7,239 nucleotides of DNA, from assembly GCA_900767075.1 (NCBI GenBank), contig CAAFXX010000038.1, forward strand, positions 1 through 7,239, in the 5' to 3' direction. The notes under the pieces were generated by a model. It worked only from the letters and a program-made list of their open reading frames with translations, was not told the DNA's origin and searched no databases. The stretch is from Bacteroidales bacterium. Its GTDB lineage: Bacteria; Bacteroidota; Bacteroidia; Bacteroidales; Muribaculaceae. The position numbers and the translations under genes are program-made. Below, piece by piece: positions 5,165 through 7,239 of this stretch (position 1 is its first letter; every line of letters starts with the position of its first letter).

Positions 5165-7093
5165 TCAATCCTTGGAATGCGGGACCTTGTCGAGCACTTC
5201 GTAAACAGAATGCTGGCTCTTGAATTCAGGCACGATTGCCTTCATCTCCGCAACTATTCCCATATCGTCGTTTACGGAGGCAGTGCGCACAAGGTGTTCT
5301 ATCTCCTCGCTGACCTCGCGGAAAGGATATTCACGCACCTTGGCTATCTTAATTTTCGGGTGGAAAGTTGGCAAGGTAATCTCCTTGTCGTTGAGTACCT
5401 CTTCATAAAGCTTCTCGCCGTCGCGAAGACCGGTGAACTTTATCTCCACATCCTTAGCTCCGCTCAGGCGTATCATTCGACGTGCAAGATCGGCTATTCT
5501 CACGGGCTTGCCCATGTCGAACACATAGATTTCGCCCCCCTTGCCCATCGTGCCCGCCTCTATCACGAGCTTGCATGCCTCGGGAATGAGCATGAAATAA
5601 CGGATTATGTCGGGATGCGTCACCGTTACCGGTCCGCCTTTCCTTATCTGCTCCTGGAAAATCGGAATTACCGACCCGTTTGATCCGAGCACGTTGCCGA
5701 AACGGGTGGTGACGAACTGCGTCTCCCCTTTCACCGATCCATCCTTCAGCGCCTTGTCGAGGCTCTGAACGTATATCTCGCAGATTCGCTTCGAGCATCC
5801 CATCACATTGGTCGGATTCACAGCCTTGTCGGTGGAGACCATAACAAACTTCCGGGCGCCGTACTTTACGGCAAGGTCGGCGATCACACGCGTGCCGTCA
5901 ACATTGTTCACTACCGCCTCGTAAGGATTATCCTCCATCATGGGCACGTGCTTGTATGCGGCAGCATGGAACACGTATTCAGGCCGGTATTGTCTGAAAA
6001 TACGCTCCATCATCTCCCGGTCGGCGATATCGGCAACAATCGTCTCCGCCTTGATTTCCGGCCATCGGTTGTGCATCATCAGGCGAATGTCGTGCATCGG
6101 GGTTTCCGCCTGATCGACAAGAACCAGATTCGAAGGGCTGTATGTTGCGATCTGACGGACCATCTCCGAGCCTATGCTTCCGGCTGCTCCGGTAATCATC
6201 ACGATATTGCCGTTAAGAAGGTCGGCTGCCGCCTTCATATCGACTTCAATCTTCTCTCTGGGAAGCAGGTCTTCCACATCTACCGGATGAAGGTCGCTGA
6301 GCCGCAGGTCGCTTTTGCCGTCCCATTCGCGGGCCTTGGGCATAACCATTATCTTTATGCCGGCTTCAACCAGTTCGTTTACGAGATTTTCATGCTCACG
6401 GAGCTCATCCATCATCAGAGGCGAGACTATGAGGGTCGACGCCTTGCGACTCCGCATCACATCTATAAGATTAGGGTCGAAAGGCCATACCCTTACCCCC
6501 ATGAGCATCTTGTTATCGAGTTCATGCGCCGGATCAACAAAGCCGGCAAGACTGTAATGCGAATCTTCCGATGTCTTCATGTTTTTTGCCAGTGCCACAC
6601 CCGCTGACCGCACTCCGAGTATGAAAGCCCTCGAAATACCCGGTCCTTTCACAGCAGTCTCAAAGACATTCTTGACAAGAATACGTGTTGTCCACATGCA
6701 GAAAAGCGTGATAAGGCCGGCATAGATGATATCCGGGCATGAGAAATATGTAAAGCGTCCTGTACCGGAAGATATCCATATTACCGTGCAGCACAGCGCC
6801 ACGCCGAGTATCACGGCGCCGCTCACACGCTGCAGGTCGGTGAACGACGAATAGCGCAACACACCGCTATATGTATGGAATGCCCTGAAACCAATCATGT
6901 AACAGCACACGAAAACGGCAAGCGTGACGGCAAGGCGTCCCGGAGCCTCACCGATCTGTGCAGAACCATGGCTGAAAAGGTAGACCAGAAGAAAGCCGAC
7001 TATAGTAAACACGCTATCGAGCACCAGTATGGCCCAATAAGGCAACGCAGACATTGAGAAGTACCACGTAGCCAAAGATCTGAGAGATTTCAT
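5165..7093 (-). CDS. Membrane-anchored nucleotide-sugar 4,6-dehydratase (FlaA1/CapD/PglF type polysaccharide biosynthesis protein)
   Basis: A 642-residue protein, the normal length for long FlaA1/CapD-type enzymes. Four membrane segments lie near residues 19-40, 53-70, 91-108 and 121-140. A CoA-binding-like Rossmann region follows (about 155-255), then the catalytic extended SDR domain. That domain has the NAD-binding 'TGAAGSIGSE' at 301-310, 'AAAYKHVPMMEDNP' at 377-390, catalytic T421-D422-K423, and M431-x-x-x-K435, where Met replaces the usual SDR Tyr as in PglF. Known family reaction: dehydration of UDP-GlcNAc (or a similar sugar nucleotide) to a 4-keto-6-deoxy sugar at the inner face of the cytoplasmic membrane, feeding capsule, O-antigen or glycoprotein synthesis. 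I chose ATG 7093; a GTG at 7132 would add 13 residues. No sugar-pathway gene is visible beside it. The exact substrate is inferred. Confidence 0.92.
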   Translation of the reverse strand: MKSLRSLATWYFSMSALPYWAILVLDSVFTIVGFLLVYLFSHGSAQIGEAPGRLAVTLAVFVCCYMIGFRAFHTYSGVLRYSSFTDLQRVSGAVILGVALCCTVIWISSGTGRFTYFSCPDIIYAGLITLFCMWTTRILVKNVFETAVKGPGISRAFILGVRSAGVALAKNMKTSEDSHYSLAGFVDPAHELDNKMLMGVRVWPFDPNLIDVMRSRKASTLIVSPLMMDELREHENLVNELVEAGIKIMVMPKAREWDGKSDLRLSDLHPVDVEDLLPREKIEVDMKAAADLLNGNIVMITGAAGSIGSEMVRQIATYSPSNLVLVDQAETPMHDIRLMMHNRWPEIKAETIVADIADREMMERIFRQYRPEYVFHAAAYKHVPMMEDNPYEAVVNNVDGTRVIADLAVKYGARKFVMVSTDKAVNPTNVMGCSKRICEIYVQSLDKALKDGSVKGETQFVTTRFGNVLGSNGSVIPIFQEQIRKGGPVTVTHPDIIRYFMLIPEACKLVIEAGTMGKGGEIYVFDMGKPVRIADLARRMIRLSGAKDVEIKFTGLRDGEKLYEEVLNDKEITLPTFHPKIKIAKVREYPFREVSEEIEHLVRTASVNDDMGIVAEMKAIVPEFKSQHSVYEVLDKVPHSKD

Positions 7094-7239
7094 AAAAACT
7101 ATTGCAATTAACCGCAAAAAATGCTGCGGCACATATGTTCTAAGAAGAAAGAATTGGAAATAGCGTAACTCAATTACAACTATCCTCTAAAATTAATTCA
7201 AAATATTCACTGTGTTTTATTGACCGGAGCGCATTATTA
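7094..7239 (-). other. Upstream region of the nucleotide-sugar dehydratase gene, no gene seen
   Basis: This AT-rich stretch up to the right edge has no convincing coding frame. No clean TAnnTTTG box with a TTTG at the right distance was found on the minus strand, only weak partial matches such as TATTTTG near 7200. The promoter is therefore either non-consensus or lies beyond the window. Confidence 0.4.

Noticed and set aside
5948..6607. Plus-strand open frame of 219 residues opposite the dehydratase gene
   Set aside because: Antisense to the NAD-binding and membrane-proximal coding region; its length comes from the codon bias of the real gene.

Overview
This window looks like the chromosome of a Bacteroidota gut-type bacterium, probably order Bacteroidales. 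Three things point there. Two promoters on the minus strand match the Bacteroidota form (TTG/TTTG, 19-20 bases, TAAATTTG). Strong Shine-Dalgarno sites are absent. The gene families are ones typical of Bacteroidales. Family or genus cannot be fixed from the sequence alone; a Muribaculaceae-like organism is only a guess.

Left part (1-1360, minus strand): a TetR-family regulator is translated first and overlaps by 4 bases the start of a TolC-like outer-membrane efflux protein, which runs off the left edge. This is the usual beginning of a tripartite (RND-type) efflux operon under local repressor control. A very good promoter and a 22-base inverted repeat at the expected transcription start suggest autoregulation.

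Middle-left (1369-2229): there is a decayed four-helix-bundle gene on the minus strand. One continuous frame carries three internal stop codons, while its promoter still looks intact. An AT-only inverted-repeat cluster lies just 3' of it. The rest of this interval is the divergent upstream region of the lactate operon.

Centre (2230-5077, plus strand): lutA-lutB-lutC form a tight operon for the iron-sulfur L-lactate oxidation complex that feeds lactate-derived electrons into central and respiratory metabolism. It ends at a long, perfect hairpin at 5098-5153, which also serves the converging gene from the right.

Right part (5165-7093, minus strand): a 642-residue membrane-anchored nucleotide-sugar 4,6-dehydratase of the FlaA1/CapD/PglF type, complete, involved in surface glycan precursor synthesis. 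The last ~145 bases hold its upstream region, with no clear promoter.

I found no RNA gene, CRISPR array or intact insertion sequence. Apart from the broken four-helix-bundle gene and its adjacent repeat, the window is ordinary, and I do not see an undescribed multi-gene system in it.
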